NCBI GenBank assembly: GCA_039798745.1
Contig: JBDKFK010000020.1
Span: forward strand, 1-28,206
Direction: 5' to 3'
Length of the DNA stretch: 28,206 nucleotides
DNA from: JBDKFK01 sp039798745
GTDB taxonomy: Bacteria; Patescibacteriota; Microgenomatia; UBA1406; GWC2-37-13
Each line of letters opens with the position of its first letter. Position 1 is the first letter of the stretch. This document shows positions 1 to 5,883 of this stretch, one piece after another. The translations under genes were made by a program, and so were the position numbers. The notes below the pieces were generated by a model. The model did no database searches. It had not been told where the DNA came from and saw nothing but the letters and a program-made list of their open reading frames with translations.

Positions 1-1032
1 GTCGAGGAAAACCTCAGAGCACTCGTCGTGCAGTTGAATGCAGTGATGCATTTGACACTTCCGCCACGTGAAGACGAGGAAGAAGATTCTGAGCAGACAC
101 TCGACGAAGACGAAGCTCTGCCGGGGGATGGGATAACGAGCGTGGAGGAAGTGATAGCTGAAGAACTAAGTTCAGCCCAGGGCAAAACGGTAAGTGTGCA
201 ACCTCAAGGAGCACGCTTCATCACCCTGGTCGGTGAAATACATCGTATCACCGATATTCCACGCACGTTCGGAGACGCGGCCGCGAGCATTTATGAGTCC
301 AAAGGCGGGCTCGATGCTCCGATCCGCATCGCAATGGGCGGTCAGCGTCAATGGGCCCACGTTCCGCTACGTTTTGTTCTTGCCAGAGGCGGCGGGTTTT
401 TGTTCTGGAAGAATATCCAGGCGGCCCGACGCACACTGGGCGAGCTCTACAAAACCTACGGTAAGAATCAAATAAGAAAGTCCGACCCGGTTTCACCGGC
501 GGCGCGTAAGATGCATAATCGAACGCGTGGTCGCGGACTGGATAGGGTTGACGTGGTTCTTGCTCGTTGGGAAGCCTCAATCGAGAGTGACGCCGCGAGA
601 TTCAGGATAGAGGTAATGTCGGAGCTGATAGTCAGATTTCTGACTGCTGTTTTCGACGATGCCGACATTCCTGAGACCCGCGACGAGGCTTTCGTGCATG
701 CGTTTGATGCGTGGCAGAACGTGCAACTCATCATTGCGCAGTATGGCGAAGAGAGCGAGCCGCCAAAGACCTTCCTCCGGTCTCTGGAAGCTGACATTGA
801 TATGCAGACAAGCCACTTTGTCGATTCTCTCGGCTGGGTCATCACCCAGATCGAGATAATGCGGCAGGGTGGTTCGCCCGCAGTATCCGACTATATTCAG
901 CAGCATCTGCAAACCGCTTTTGCGGTGATGCATGCTGATGAAGCCGACCGCTGGGTGGATGCGATCAATGTTCTATGGCGCAGGTATAAGATCCTGGAAG
1001 CCGAAGTTGCCAACAAGGTAACTAAGTTCTAA
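1..1032 (+). CDS. Hypothetical protein, 5' end beyond the window
   Basis: I do not recognise this protein. The frame is open from the first base of the window. The GTG at 28 and ATG at 46 have no Shine-Dalgarno sequence, unlike the other genes of this block, so the true start is probably upstream. The visible part has a very acidic stretch (about residues 13-32 counted from the GTG at 28), then a mostly alpha-helical, charged body. It has no signal peptide or membrane segment, so it is probably cytoplasmic. Around residues 115-145 a segment 'LRFVLARGGGFLFW...LGEL' faintly resembles a motif shared by the two paralogs at 2174-2758 and 2761-3360, so it may carry a diverged copy of their domain. 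It stops at TAA and is followed by a strong hairpin. Coding is clear from the long open frame; function is unknown. Confidence 0.75.
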   Translation, partial: VEENLRALVVQLNAVMHLTLPPREDEEEDSEQTLDEDEALPGDGITSVEEVIAEELSSAQGKTVSVQPQGARFITLVGEIHRITDIPRTFGDAAASIYESKGGLDAPIRIAMGGQRQWAHVPLRFVLARGGGFLFWKNIQAARRTLGELYKTYGKNQIRKSDPVSPAARKMHNRTRGRGLDRVDVVLARWEASIESDAARFRIEVMSELIVRFLTAVFDDADIPETRDEAFVHAFDAWQNVQLIIAQYGEESEPPKTFLRSLEADIDMQTSHFVDSLGWVITQIEIMRQGGSPAVSDYIQQHLQTAFAVMHADEADRWVDAINVLWRRYKILEAEVANKVTKF

Positions 1033-1052
1033 AGGAGCTGATATCAGCGCTT

Positions 1053-1089
1053 CACTATCCCGCCCTCCGAATCGGAGGGTGGGATAGTG
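1053..1089 (+). terminator. Long hairpin after the first gene
   Basis: CACTATCCC-G-CCCTCCGA pairs with TCGGAGGG-T-GGGATAGTG: an 18-pair stem with one G-U wobble and a minimal loop, starting 21 bases after the stop codon. No T-run follows, so it is not a classical intrinsic terminator. It may end transcription less efficiently or protect the mRNA 3' end. Confidence 0.55.
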
Positions 1090-1168
1090 ATCAATATCTT
1101 CTCTCACAATCTTGATTCTGCTGTTAAGTAAACTTAACGTCAGTGAGAGATTTTTATCTTCTTCATTT

Positions 1169-1177
1169 TGGTATAAT
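1169..1177 (+). promoter_or_regulatory. Extended -10 promoter (TGGTATAAT)
   Basis: A perfect TATAAT lies at 1172-1177 and is preceded by TG with one base between, the extended -10 form. No good -35 hexamer lies 17 bases upstream, which the extended form can tolerate. The predicted transcript starts near 1184 and would run through the hairpins to the T5 element at 1330-1334 or on into the gene at 1424. Confidence 0.5.
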
Positions 1178-1255
1178 AACTCAATTTTTCGAGAAATCTT
1201 TTATATGCTAAAAGAATTCTCTCGTAGAACCTTCACAATATGAGAGAAGCAAGAG

Positions 1256-1313
1256 TGATTAAGAGGGATGAAAGGAATGAATTTATTTTTATTTTTTTCA
1301 CCCCTCTTAATCA
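1256..1313 (+). repeat. Long inverted repeat (12+5 bp stem)
   Basis: GATTAAGAGGG at 1257-1267 is the exact complement of CCCTCTTAATC at 1302-1312. The pair T1256/A1313 extends it outward. After one A-C mismatch, TGAAA (1269-1273) pairs with TTTCA (1296-1300). The A/T-rich loop has further weak pairing. It lies between the extended -10 at 1169 and the terminator-like hairpin at 1315. Confidence 0.6.
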
Positions 1314-1314
1314 T

Positions 1315-1334
1315 GAGATCATAGATCTCTTTTT
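1315..1334 (+). terminator. Terminator-like hairpin with T5 tract
   Basis: GAGATC-ATA-GATCTC is followed directly by TTTTT. The stem is only six pairs and half A/T, so it is a modest intrinsic terminator. It lies about 150 bases after the extended -10 and 90 bases before the GTG at 1424, where an attenuator or the end of a small RNA would sit. Confidence 0.45.
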
Positions 1335-1341
1335 ACTACCT

Positions 1342-1402
1342 CTCCGTCCTCCGGAGTAAGCACAACCACCCTGGTTGCGTGTATCGCCGTCACTCTGACG
1401 GC
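1342..1402 (+). promoter_or_regulatory. Three successive hairpins in the leader of the gene at 1424
   Basis: Three small inverted repeats follow one another: CTCCG/CGGAG (1342-1346 and 1352-1356), CAACCA/TGGTTG around CCC (1363-1377), and GCCGTCA/TGACGGC around CTC (1386-1402). The last ends 11 bases before the Shine-Dalgarno sequence GAGGTGA (1414-1420). This could be a translational regulator or protein-binding leader. I do not recognise a known riboswitch class in it. Confidence 0.45.
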
Positions 1403-1423
1403 CTAGTGAAAACGAGGTGATAC

Positions 1424-2098
1424 GTGGATCAAAATCATAGCACTGTCGTGCTTGGGCGGACCGTCGTCAGTATGAGAAAGGCAAGATCCCGCTACGATGA
1501 TTCCATCCTGTGGGCGGAAGAAGCAAATCTGCTGATGCTGCATGTGTTTGATCGGATTCTCCGTATAAAACAGGCGGGTATCGGTGGATCTTGGGAGATG
1601 ATGGTTAAAGAGCTACGTGAGGCGTGCGACCAGATGTTGGTCGAAAATCCTACGCTCATGGCTAAGATCAAAGCTCTTGAGCCGCTTATACTCCCTGATG
1701 GGGAAGATGATGAAGCCGAATCGACGGCGAGTAGCGGTAAACGAACCGCAGCTCCTGTTGAAAAAAGAACAACCTACGGGTTATTCTTCGCCTCAGTGAA
1801 AGCGTTACGTGACGCTTTTGCACGTAATGCACAGGAGTCACCTGCCGCAGCTTTGAAAAAACTGGAAGGGAAAGCTGTCGGAGGAATGCAGGCAGTTGTG
1901 TACAAACTTTGGTATATGCGACATGATGTCGCATATCAAGGCATGCTTCCCAACCAACGCTCACGAGAGGTTGGTGAGGATCTGGCAATCAAAGATGATA
2001 CACGCTGGCAGGCCATCGTAACTGCTTGTGTTGAGGCTGGGTATCTTGACGAGACACAGGGTCAAACCCTGCTCGAGACAAAACCGTCAGCAACATAG
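1424..2098 (+). CDS. Hypothetical cytoplasmic protein, 224 aa
   Basis: I do not recognise this protein. The GTG start is chosen because an excellent Shine-Dalgarno sequence, GAGGTGA at 1414-1420, precedes it at good spacing. The protein appears mostly helical: residues 20-95 have long amphipathic stretches, residues about 95-112 form an acidic, Ser-rich linker ending in Lys/Arg, and the rest is a second helical domain (about 115-215). It has no signal peptide, membrane helix or obvious catalytic motif. It follows the structured leader at 1033-1423, and a 14-pair hairpin separates it from the next gene. It shows no similarity that I can see to the two paralogs downstream, but shares their strand, Shine-Dalgarno style and base composition, so it likely belongs to the same transferred block. 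Confidence 0.75.
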   Translation: MDQNHSTVVLGRTVVSMRKARSRYDDSILWAEEANLLMLHVFDRILRIKQAGIGGSWEMMVKELREACDQMLVENPTLMAKIKALEPLILPDGEDDEAESTASSGKRTAAPVEKRTTYGLFFASVKALRDAFARNAQESPAAALKKLEGKAVGGMQAVVYKLWYMRHDVAYQGMLPNQRSREVGEDLAIKDDTRWQAIVTACVEAGYLDETQGQTLLETKPSAT

Positions 2099-2124
2099 CA
2101 ATCCGGCAATTCCTTTTAGTAACC

Positions 2125-2160
2125 GAGTCCCCGACAGGTCGTATGCACCTGTCGGGACTC
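2125..2160 (+). terminator. Intercistronic hairpin
   Basis: GAGTCCCCGACAGGT (2125-2139) pairs with ACCTGTCGGGACTC (2147-2160), a 14-pair stem with one bulged C and a seven-base loop. No T-run follows; the Shine-Dalgarno sequence of the next gene begins three bases later. It may be an mRNA processing or stability element rather than a terminator. It resembles the hairpin at 1053-1089 in style. Confidence 0.5.
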
Positions 2161-2173
2161 TTGAGGAGGTTGT

Positions 2174-2758
2174 ATGGAACTACACGAAGTTGCCATCTAC
2201 ACGGATTATCTCACCAAGTCGCTGATCGAACGGTGGGTTGAAGCCGAGGCACAGACAGAAGATCAGGGAGGGAAAATTTTGTCGGTACTGGATCATCTTG
2301 AGGCGATCGAACGAGTATGCCAGACAATGGCAGATGTTTCACGACCGCTCAAGGTGCATCCGACCGCTATTCTCCCTCCCCGGGCCGAACACATATTCGC
2401 CCGCGTATTTAATCGGTCAACAGAGGAGTGGCCAGTAACTCTAAAGGAGCTGGTCGCCCTGGCCTACGGAAAACAGTGGGAGGGACGTTCGATAAAATGG
2501 CACAATCTTCACCTGAGCTTTGCAGAAGACCTGCAACGAGGTGGACGGATATTCTTAAGCGACCTCTTCCTGGCATGGAAGATGCTGGAAGAGCTTGTTC
2601 CTTTATCCGACAGTGTCATCGATCGTAAATCTCGCGCGGGGAGTAACGTTTGTAACCTCTTTCTCAGGTGGAACTATCGTTCCAAGAGGAGGAGAATCTT
2701 CGAGTACTTGCAGAGGTTGGGAGCAATCCCAACGTCTGTACAGTTTCAGGAGGATTAA
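2174..2758 (+). CDS. Hypothetical protein, first of two tandem paralogs, 194 aa
   Basis: The function is unknown. The ATG has a strong Shine-Dalgarno sequence, GAGGAGG at 2163-2169. The protein has no signal peptide or membrane segment. Its C-terminal two thirds align with the next gene: both have an 'R A x x x F' helix, 'A x A Y G K x W E x R x I', 'L x F x x D', a Gly-containing turn, 'F x x D L x x A x x M L', 'L S D x x I', and a basic segment 'R R x R I F x x L Q' near the C-terminus. The basic, Arg-rich end could bind nucleic acid, but this is only a guess. The stop codon overlaps the spacer between the next gene's Shine-Dalgarno and ATG, so the two are translationally coupled. Confidence 0.78.
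   Translation: MELHEVAIYTDYLTKSLIERWVEAEAQTEDQGGKILSVLDHLEAIERVCQTMADVSRPLKVHPTAILPPRAEHIFARVFNRSTEEWPVTLKELVALAYGKQWEGRSIKWHNLHLSFAEDLQRGGRIFLSDLFLAWKMLEELVPLSDSVIDRKSRAGSNVCNLFLRWNYRSKRRRIFEYLQRLGAIPTSVQFQED
2748..2754 (+). promoter_or_regulatory. Shine-Dalgarno sequence deciding the 2761 start
   Basis: AGGAGGA ends six bases before the ATG at 2761 and lies in the last codons of the upstream gene. The frame is open further upstream to an ATG at 2668, but that start would overlap the upstream gene by 91 bases and has no such site. Confidence 0.75.
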
Positions 2759-2760
2759 TA

Positions 2761-3360
2761 ATGCAGATCCAGGATCTTACTGTCGAGACTATGCATACAT
2801 TGCAGCGTCTCATACTTCTATGGGCACACGTGAACGCTTCGGGATTCCCCGGTGAAGAAATTCCCGGAGAGATCTTCGACGCACTTGATAGCGCTCAACA
2901 ACTCAATACCCGTCTGATGGAAATCAACGGATGGACGGCTGGGTGGCAGGAGATGGTCTCAACCATACCACCTTCCCGTGAGTTTCCCCGTCGCGCGACC
3001 AGAGTTTTCGAAAAAATTCTGGCGCTGCCTGAGGCAGACTGGCCAGAGCTCCTTGCGGAAGCAATAGCAACGGCTTACGGAAAGGGATGGGAGAGTAGAG
3101 TGATTCAGATTGGCGATAGATTTCTCACGTTTGGCAGTGATGTGAATCACGGCAACGTGGTTTTTAAAGCCGATCTGTATCGGGCGTTCCATATGCTCAA
3201 CCAGTTCTGCCAGCTGAGCGATCACGAGATCAAAACGCTGCTCTACAAGAGACCATATATGGTCTTTACAGCAGTCAGGTTCCGTGAGCGGCGCCACCGT
3301 ATTTTTCAGCGTCTGCAAATGTGGCACGTAATCCCGCCGGACGAAGAAATGGAAGACTGA
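2761..3360 (+). CDS. Hypothetical protein, second of two tandem paralogs, 199 aa
   Basis: This is a paralog of the gene directly upstream and likely arose by tandem duplication. Matching landmarks run in the same order: the YGKGWESR segment, 'LTFGSD', 'F K A D L Y R A F H M L', 'LSDHEI', and a basic 'RERRHRIFQRLQ' helix near the end. The first 60 residues are less alike than the rest. The protein appears cytoplasmic and helical, with no recognised catalytic motif. The start at 2761 is set by AGGAGGA six bases upstream. It ends in TGA and is followed by a strong hairpin shared with the convergent tRNA. The two proteins may form a heterodimer or represent diverged copies with separate partners. 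No family assignment is possible by eye. Confidence 0.78.
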   Translation: MQIQDLTVETMHTLQRLILLWAHVNASGFPGEEIPGEIFDALDSAQQLNTRLMEINGWTAGWQEMVSTIPPSREFPRRATRVFEKILALPEADWPELLAEAIATAYGKGWESRVIQIGDRFLTFGSDVNHGNVVFKADLYRAFHMLNQFCQLSDHEIKTLLYKRPYMVFTAVRFRERRHRIFQRLQMWHVIPPDEEMED

Positions 3361-3378
3361 AGCAGCTGCTTCTCTCAT

Positions 3379-3423
3379 AAAAAAAACCTACGTCCTCTCC
3401 GCTTGCGGGGAGGACGTAGGTTT
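3379..3423 (-). terminator. Intrinsic terminator of tRNA-Lys, possibly bidirectional
   Basis: A 16-pair stem (3387-3402 with 3405-3420, one T-G wobble) has a two-base TT gap at its apex. Three A-T pairs extend its base. On the minus strand the stem is followed by eight T residues (A-run at 3379-3386), a strong signal just downstream of the tRNA. On the plus strand only TTT follows, so it may also weakly end the island transcript. Confidence 0.8.
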
Positions 3424-3435
3424 ACTATCTTTGTG

Positions 3436-3508
3436 TGAGTCCAGTGGGACTCGAACCCACAACCAACAGCTTAAAAGGCTGCTGCTCTACCAATTGAGCT
3501 ATGGACCC
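3436..3508 (-). tRNA. tRNA-Lys (anticodon TTT)
   Basis: A complete cloverleaf can be read on the minus strand. The acceptor arm GGGTCCA pairs with TGGACTC with one G-T wobble. The D arm has GCTC/GAGC. The anticodon loop is CTTTTAA with anticodon TTT, closed by a five-pair stem GCAGC/GCTGT. The T arm is TGGG-TTCGAGT-CCCA. The discriminator base is A. The CCA end is not encoded, so a CCA-adding enzyme is needed. It has its own promoter and terminator. Confidence 0.96.
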
Positions 3509-3526
3509 AGATGACGGATGGATCAA

Positions 3527-3555
3527 ATTGTATCAATTAATAACGGGTAAATCAA
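3527..3555 (-). promoter_or_regulatory. tRNA-Lys promoter
   Basis: Read on the minus strand: TTGATT, a 17-base spacer, then TACAAT. The -10 ends 18 bases before the mature tRNA 5' end, giving a leader of about 12 bases for RNase P to remove. Spacing and hexamers fit a housekeeping sigma factor. Confidence 0.8.
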
Positions 3556-3575
3556 CTCAAGAGCAAGTCCTGGAG

Positions 3576-3604
3576 TTGAGAAATCGTTCAGATTCAGATA
3601 TCAT
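3576..3604 (+). promoter_or_regulatory. Promoter of the M16 peptidase gene, apparently leaderless
   Basis: TTGAGA (3576-3581), a 17-base spacer, then TATCAT (3599-3604). The -10 is followed by only six bases before the ATG at 3611, so transcription should begin at or within a base of the start codon. A GGAG at 3606-3609 is too close to the ATG to be a normal Shine-Dalgarno site. Confidence 0.65.
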
Positions 3605-3610
3605 TGGAGT

Positions 3611-4894
3611 ATGAAGTATCACTCTCACATATTGAAAAATAAATTAAATGTCCTTCTAGTAGATACTGAGGCATTTCCTTCACTCACAACACTGCTACTC
3701 ATCGGAGCAGGATCACGTTATGAGAATAAAGATAATAACGGAATAGCACACTTCTTTGAGCACATGGCATTTAAGGGTTCCAGAAAATATACTAACTCAT
3801 TTATCATATCATCGACAATTGAAGGATTAGGGGGAGTTTTTAACGCGTTTACATCGAAGGATCATACGGGCTACTGGATAAAAGCAACAGCCGAGCATTT
3901 TGATACGGTCGTTGATGTTATGTCGGATATGATTTTATACCCTAAGTTGCTTCAGGATGAAATAGACAGGGAAAAAGGCGTTATTATTGAGGAAATGAAC
4001 ATGTACGAGGATACTCCATCCCGCAAAGTAAATGATGTGTTTGAAGAGCAGTTATACAAAGGCAATCCTCTGGGGTTTGACATTATAGGGACCAAAGAAA
4101 CCGTATCGAGTTTTACACGTGATACGTTCGTTGATTATATGGACAGACTCTACCATCCCGCGAACGCTGTACTCGTTGTGGCAGGTGGTTTGCAAAATGA
4201 GGATACAGTAAAAAAATATCTAGGTATCATAGAACAAAAATTTGGTCAGTGGCAGCCGCAAAAAAAAGTAACATTTGAGCCAATTGTTGAGAATCAGAGC
4301 AAACCTCATATATTTGTAAAACATAAAAAAACAGAGCAGGCACATTTTTGTCTGGGTTATCGTACATTCTCTTTTTATGATAAACGGAAATACGCCCTTT
4401 CTGTATTATCAGCAATTCTTGGAGGAGGTATGTCTTCACGCTTATTTATTGAGGTCAGAGAACGAAGGGGACTGTGTTATTACATAGGAACCGGTCGTGA
4501 ATTTTATCATGACACAGGCAATTTTGTAATACAGGCAGGTATCACAAACAGCGTTGATAAGGTTCAGGAAGCAGCTGAAGTGACTCTAAAAGAGCTCCGG
4601 AAGATGACCAAAGGAGAAATAACAGCAGATGAGTTTATAAAAGCTAAAGAAATGATTAAAGGCAGAATGTTGCTGTCGCTTGAGGATTCACAGAATGTTG
4701 CATCGTTTGTTGGAAATAAAAAGTTGCTGGAGAATCAATCAATAACTCCTGAAGAGATTATTAAAAACATAGAAAACGTTACAAAAGAACAGCTCGTTGA
4801 ACTAGCGACTGTAATGTTCCGTCCGGAGATTCTTAACTTCACAGTCTTAGGCCCCTTTAAAGAAAAAGACATATCTATAGACTTTAGTATCTGA
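3611..4894 (+). CDS. M16 family zinc peptidase (pitrilysin/MPP-like), 427 aa
   Basis: This is a zinc metallopeptidase of the single-subunit, bacterial processing-peptidase type (M16B). The inverted zinc motif HxxEH is intact at residues 47-51 (HFFEH), and the third ligand glutamate is E128 in 'IIEEMNMYEDTP', exactly 76 residues after H51 as the family rule requires. The C-terminal half-domain carries the family's 'RERRGLCYYIGTG' segment (around 283-295), which normally binds substrate. The length is normal for the family. There is no signal peptide, so it likely acts in the cytoplasm or at the inner face of the membrane. It lies 113 bases before a degenerate ABC ATPase and may belong to the export locus, for example by degrading cleaved signal peptides; this is inference. 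Transcription appears leaderless. Confidence 0.95.
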   Translation: MKYHSHILKNKLNVLLVDTEAFPSLTTLLLIGAGSRYENKDNNGIAHFFEHMAFKGSRKYTNSFIISSTIEGLGGVFNAFTSKDHTGYWIKATAEHFDTVVDVMSDMILYPKLLQDEIDREKGVIIEEMNMYEDTPSRKVNDVFEEQLYKGNPLGFDIIGTKETVSSFTRDTFVDYMDRLYHPANAVLVVAGGLQNEDTVKKYLGIIEQKFGQWQPQKKVTFEPIVENQSKPHIFVKHKKTEQAHFCLGYRTFSFYDKRKYALSVLSAILGGGMSSRLFIEVRERRGLCYYIGTGREFYHDTGNFVIQAGITNSVDKVQEAAEVTLKELRKMTKGEITADEFIKAKEMIKGRMLLSLEDSQNVASFVGNKKLLENQSITPEEIIKNIENVTKEQLVELATVMFRPEILNFTVLGPFKEKDISIDFSI

Positions 4895-4967
4895 TGTCTA
4901 ATAAACTCCATAAGTAATGAATATGTAAATACTTCTTGATTTCTGTTTCTGACTCCTGTAATGTGTA

Positions 4968-4986
4968 TATACATCTGATATGTATA
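4968..4986. repeat. Inverted repeat upstream of the degenerate ATPase gene
   Basis: TATACAT and ATGTATA are perfect complements separated by five bases, 21 bases before the ATG at 5008. It could be an operator or a leader hairpin. The sequence is very A/T-rich, so chance is a real alternative. Confidence 0.3.
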
Positions 4987-5007
4987 GCACTATTACGTTT
5001 CCCTAAT

Positions 5008-5736
5008 ATGAAAGATCAAGATATTGTCACCGTAACCAATCTTACAAAGTATATTTTTATCGGCGATGATAGAATGGCTATCCTCAAAAATATTTCTTGT
5101 TCTATTAAGTACGGAGATTTTAGTATTCTCTACGGACCTCCCGCTTCAGGTAAGTCAATATTTTTATACAGTATTCTGGGAATTGAAGAGCCAACCTTCG
5201 GAGAGGTTTATATTGAAGGTAAGAATATTCTGAAGATGTCGGAGTACGAACGGACAAATTTTAGACGCTCCCGTATAGGAATTGTATACGGACATCCTCT
5301 ATGGGTTGGCTCCATGGATGTTATAAAGAATATAGAGTTTTCTCTGCACCTCAACGGTTATCCTGGTTCAGTTGAAAATAAAGCACAGGAGATACTGGAG
5401 ATGTTGGGCATAGGAGAACTGGCTCATTGTCATCCTGTTGAGCTCGACAACCTTCAGCAGCAACAAATATCGATAGCCCGTGCAATTGTGACTGATCCTG
5501 AGTTGATAGTAGCTGATGATCCTACACGTCATCTTGATCTTGCGGCAGGGCATAAACTTATGCAGACATTTGAGCGTCTGAACGCCTACAACAAAACAGT
5601 TATCATTGTAACCGGTCGACATGCATTCTTAACATATGGCAATAAGCCAATGTATATGGATAAGGGCATGATAAAAAATGAGACACTTCAAGGCTCTTCA
5701 TCAATCCAAAATTCACAAAAAATTCTTCATAAATAA
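5008..5736 (+). CDS. Degenerate ABC transporter ATPase, 242 aa
   Basis: The fold is that of a LolD/MacB-type nucleotide-binding subunit, and the sequence aligns without gaps over about 210 residues with the intact ATPase at 13064-13861. Walker A is usable (GPPASGKS, 43-50), but other catalytic elements are altered. The Q-loop glutamine at 95 is G. The signature LSGGQ is LDNLQ (146-150). The catalytic glutamate after Walker B is D171. The switch histidine is G203 (VTGR instead of VTHD). It may still bind ATP, but efficient hydrolysis is unlikely. The ATG at 5008 is preferred over a TTG at 4936, which would add an unaligned hydrophobic stretch. It lies upstream of the giant surface-protein gene, whose other side carries the intact paralog and the permease. 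A regulatory or structural role in that transporter is inferred. Confidence 0.9.
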   Translation: MKDQDIVTVTNLTKYIFIGDDRMAILKNISCSIKYGDFSILYGPPASGKSIFLYSILGIEEPTFGEVYIEGKNILKMSEYERTNFRRSRIGIVYGHPLWVGSMDVIKNIEFSLHLNGYPGSVENKAQEILEMLGIGELAHCHPVELDNLQQQQISIARAIVTDPELIVADDPTRHLDLAAGHKLMQTFERLNAYNKTVIIVTGRHAFLTYGNKPMYMDKGMIKNETLQGSSSIQNSQKILHK

Positions 5737-5810
5737 TCACACCTATGGATTTAAATCACACGATCGTATTATATCTTGGTTGGTTTAATGACCTAGTATC
5801 ACTGTCTTAT

Positions 5811-5816
5811 TATAAT
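5811..5816 (+). promoter_or_regulatory. Possible -10 box for the giant surface-protein operon
   Basis: A perfect TATAAT lies in the 147-base gap before the gene at 5884, leaving a leader of about 60 bases. No convincing -35 hexamer lies 16-18 bases upstream, so the call is weak. Confidence 0.3.
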
Positions 5817-5883
5817 TGTCATTGCGAATCTGCAATTATTACTCCATAATGGATGAAGAATACTAGATATAGAGAGCACTTTT

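Larger units (their letters stand above)
1033..1423. other. Structured 391-base intergenic region
   Basis: There is no convincing gene here. The region is packed with inverted repeats: a palindrome at 1037-1048 (GCTGATATCAGC), a long hairpin at 1053-1089, GTTAAGT/ACTTAAC at 1123-1138, TTCTCTC/GAGAGAA at 1217-1248, a long-stem repeat at 1256-1313, a terminator-like element at 1315-1334 and three small hairpins at 1342-1402. An extended -10 promoter lies at 1169-1177. It reads like the end of one transcription unit followed by a highly structured leader, or a small RNA, ahead of the gene at 1424. Confidence 0.6.

Noticed and set aside
2125..2160. Remnant of the tRNA-Lys 3' end as an attachment site
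   Set aside because: Only about eight bases (GGGACTC region) match the tRNA T arm, and they are part of a perfect hairpin; too short to call.
2668..2760. Earlier ATG for the second paralog
   Set aside because: It would overlap the upstream gene by 91 bases, while AGGAGGA sits six bases before the ATG at 2761 and the paralog alignment starts there.
4936..5007. TTG start adding 24 residues to the degenerate ATPase
   Set aside because: The extra stretch has no match in the paralog, and the paralog aligns from the ATG at 5008 without gaps.
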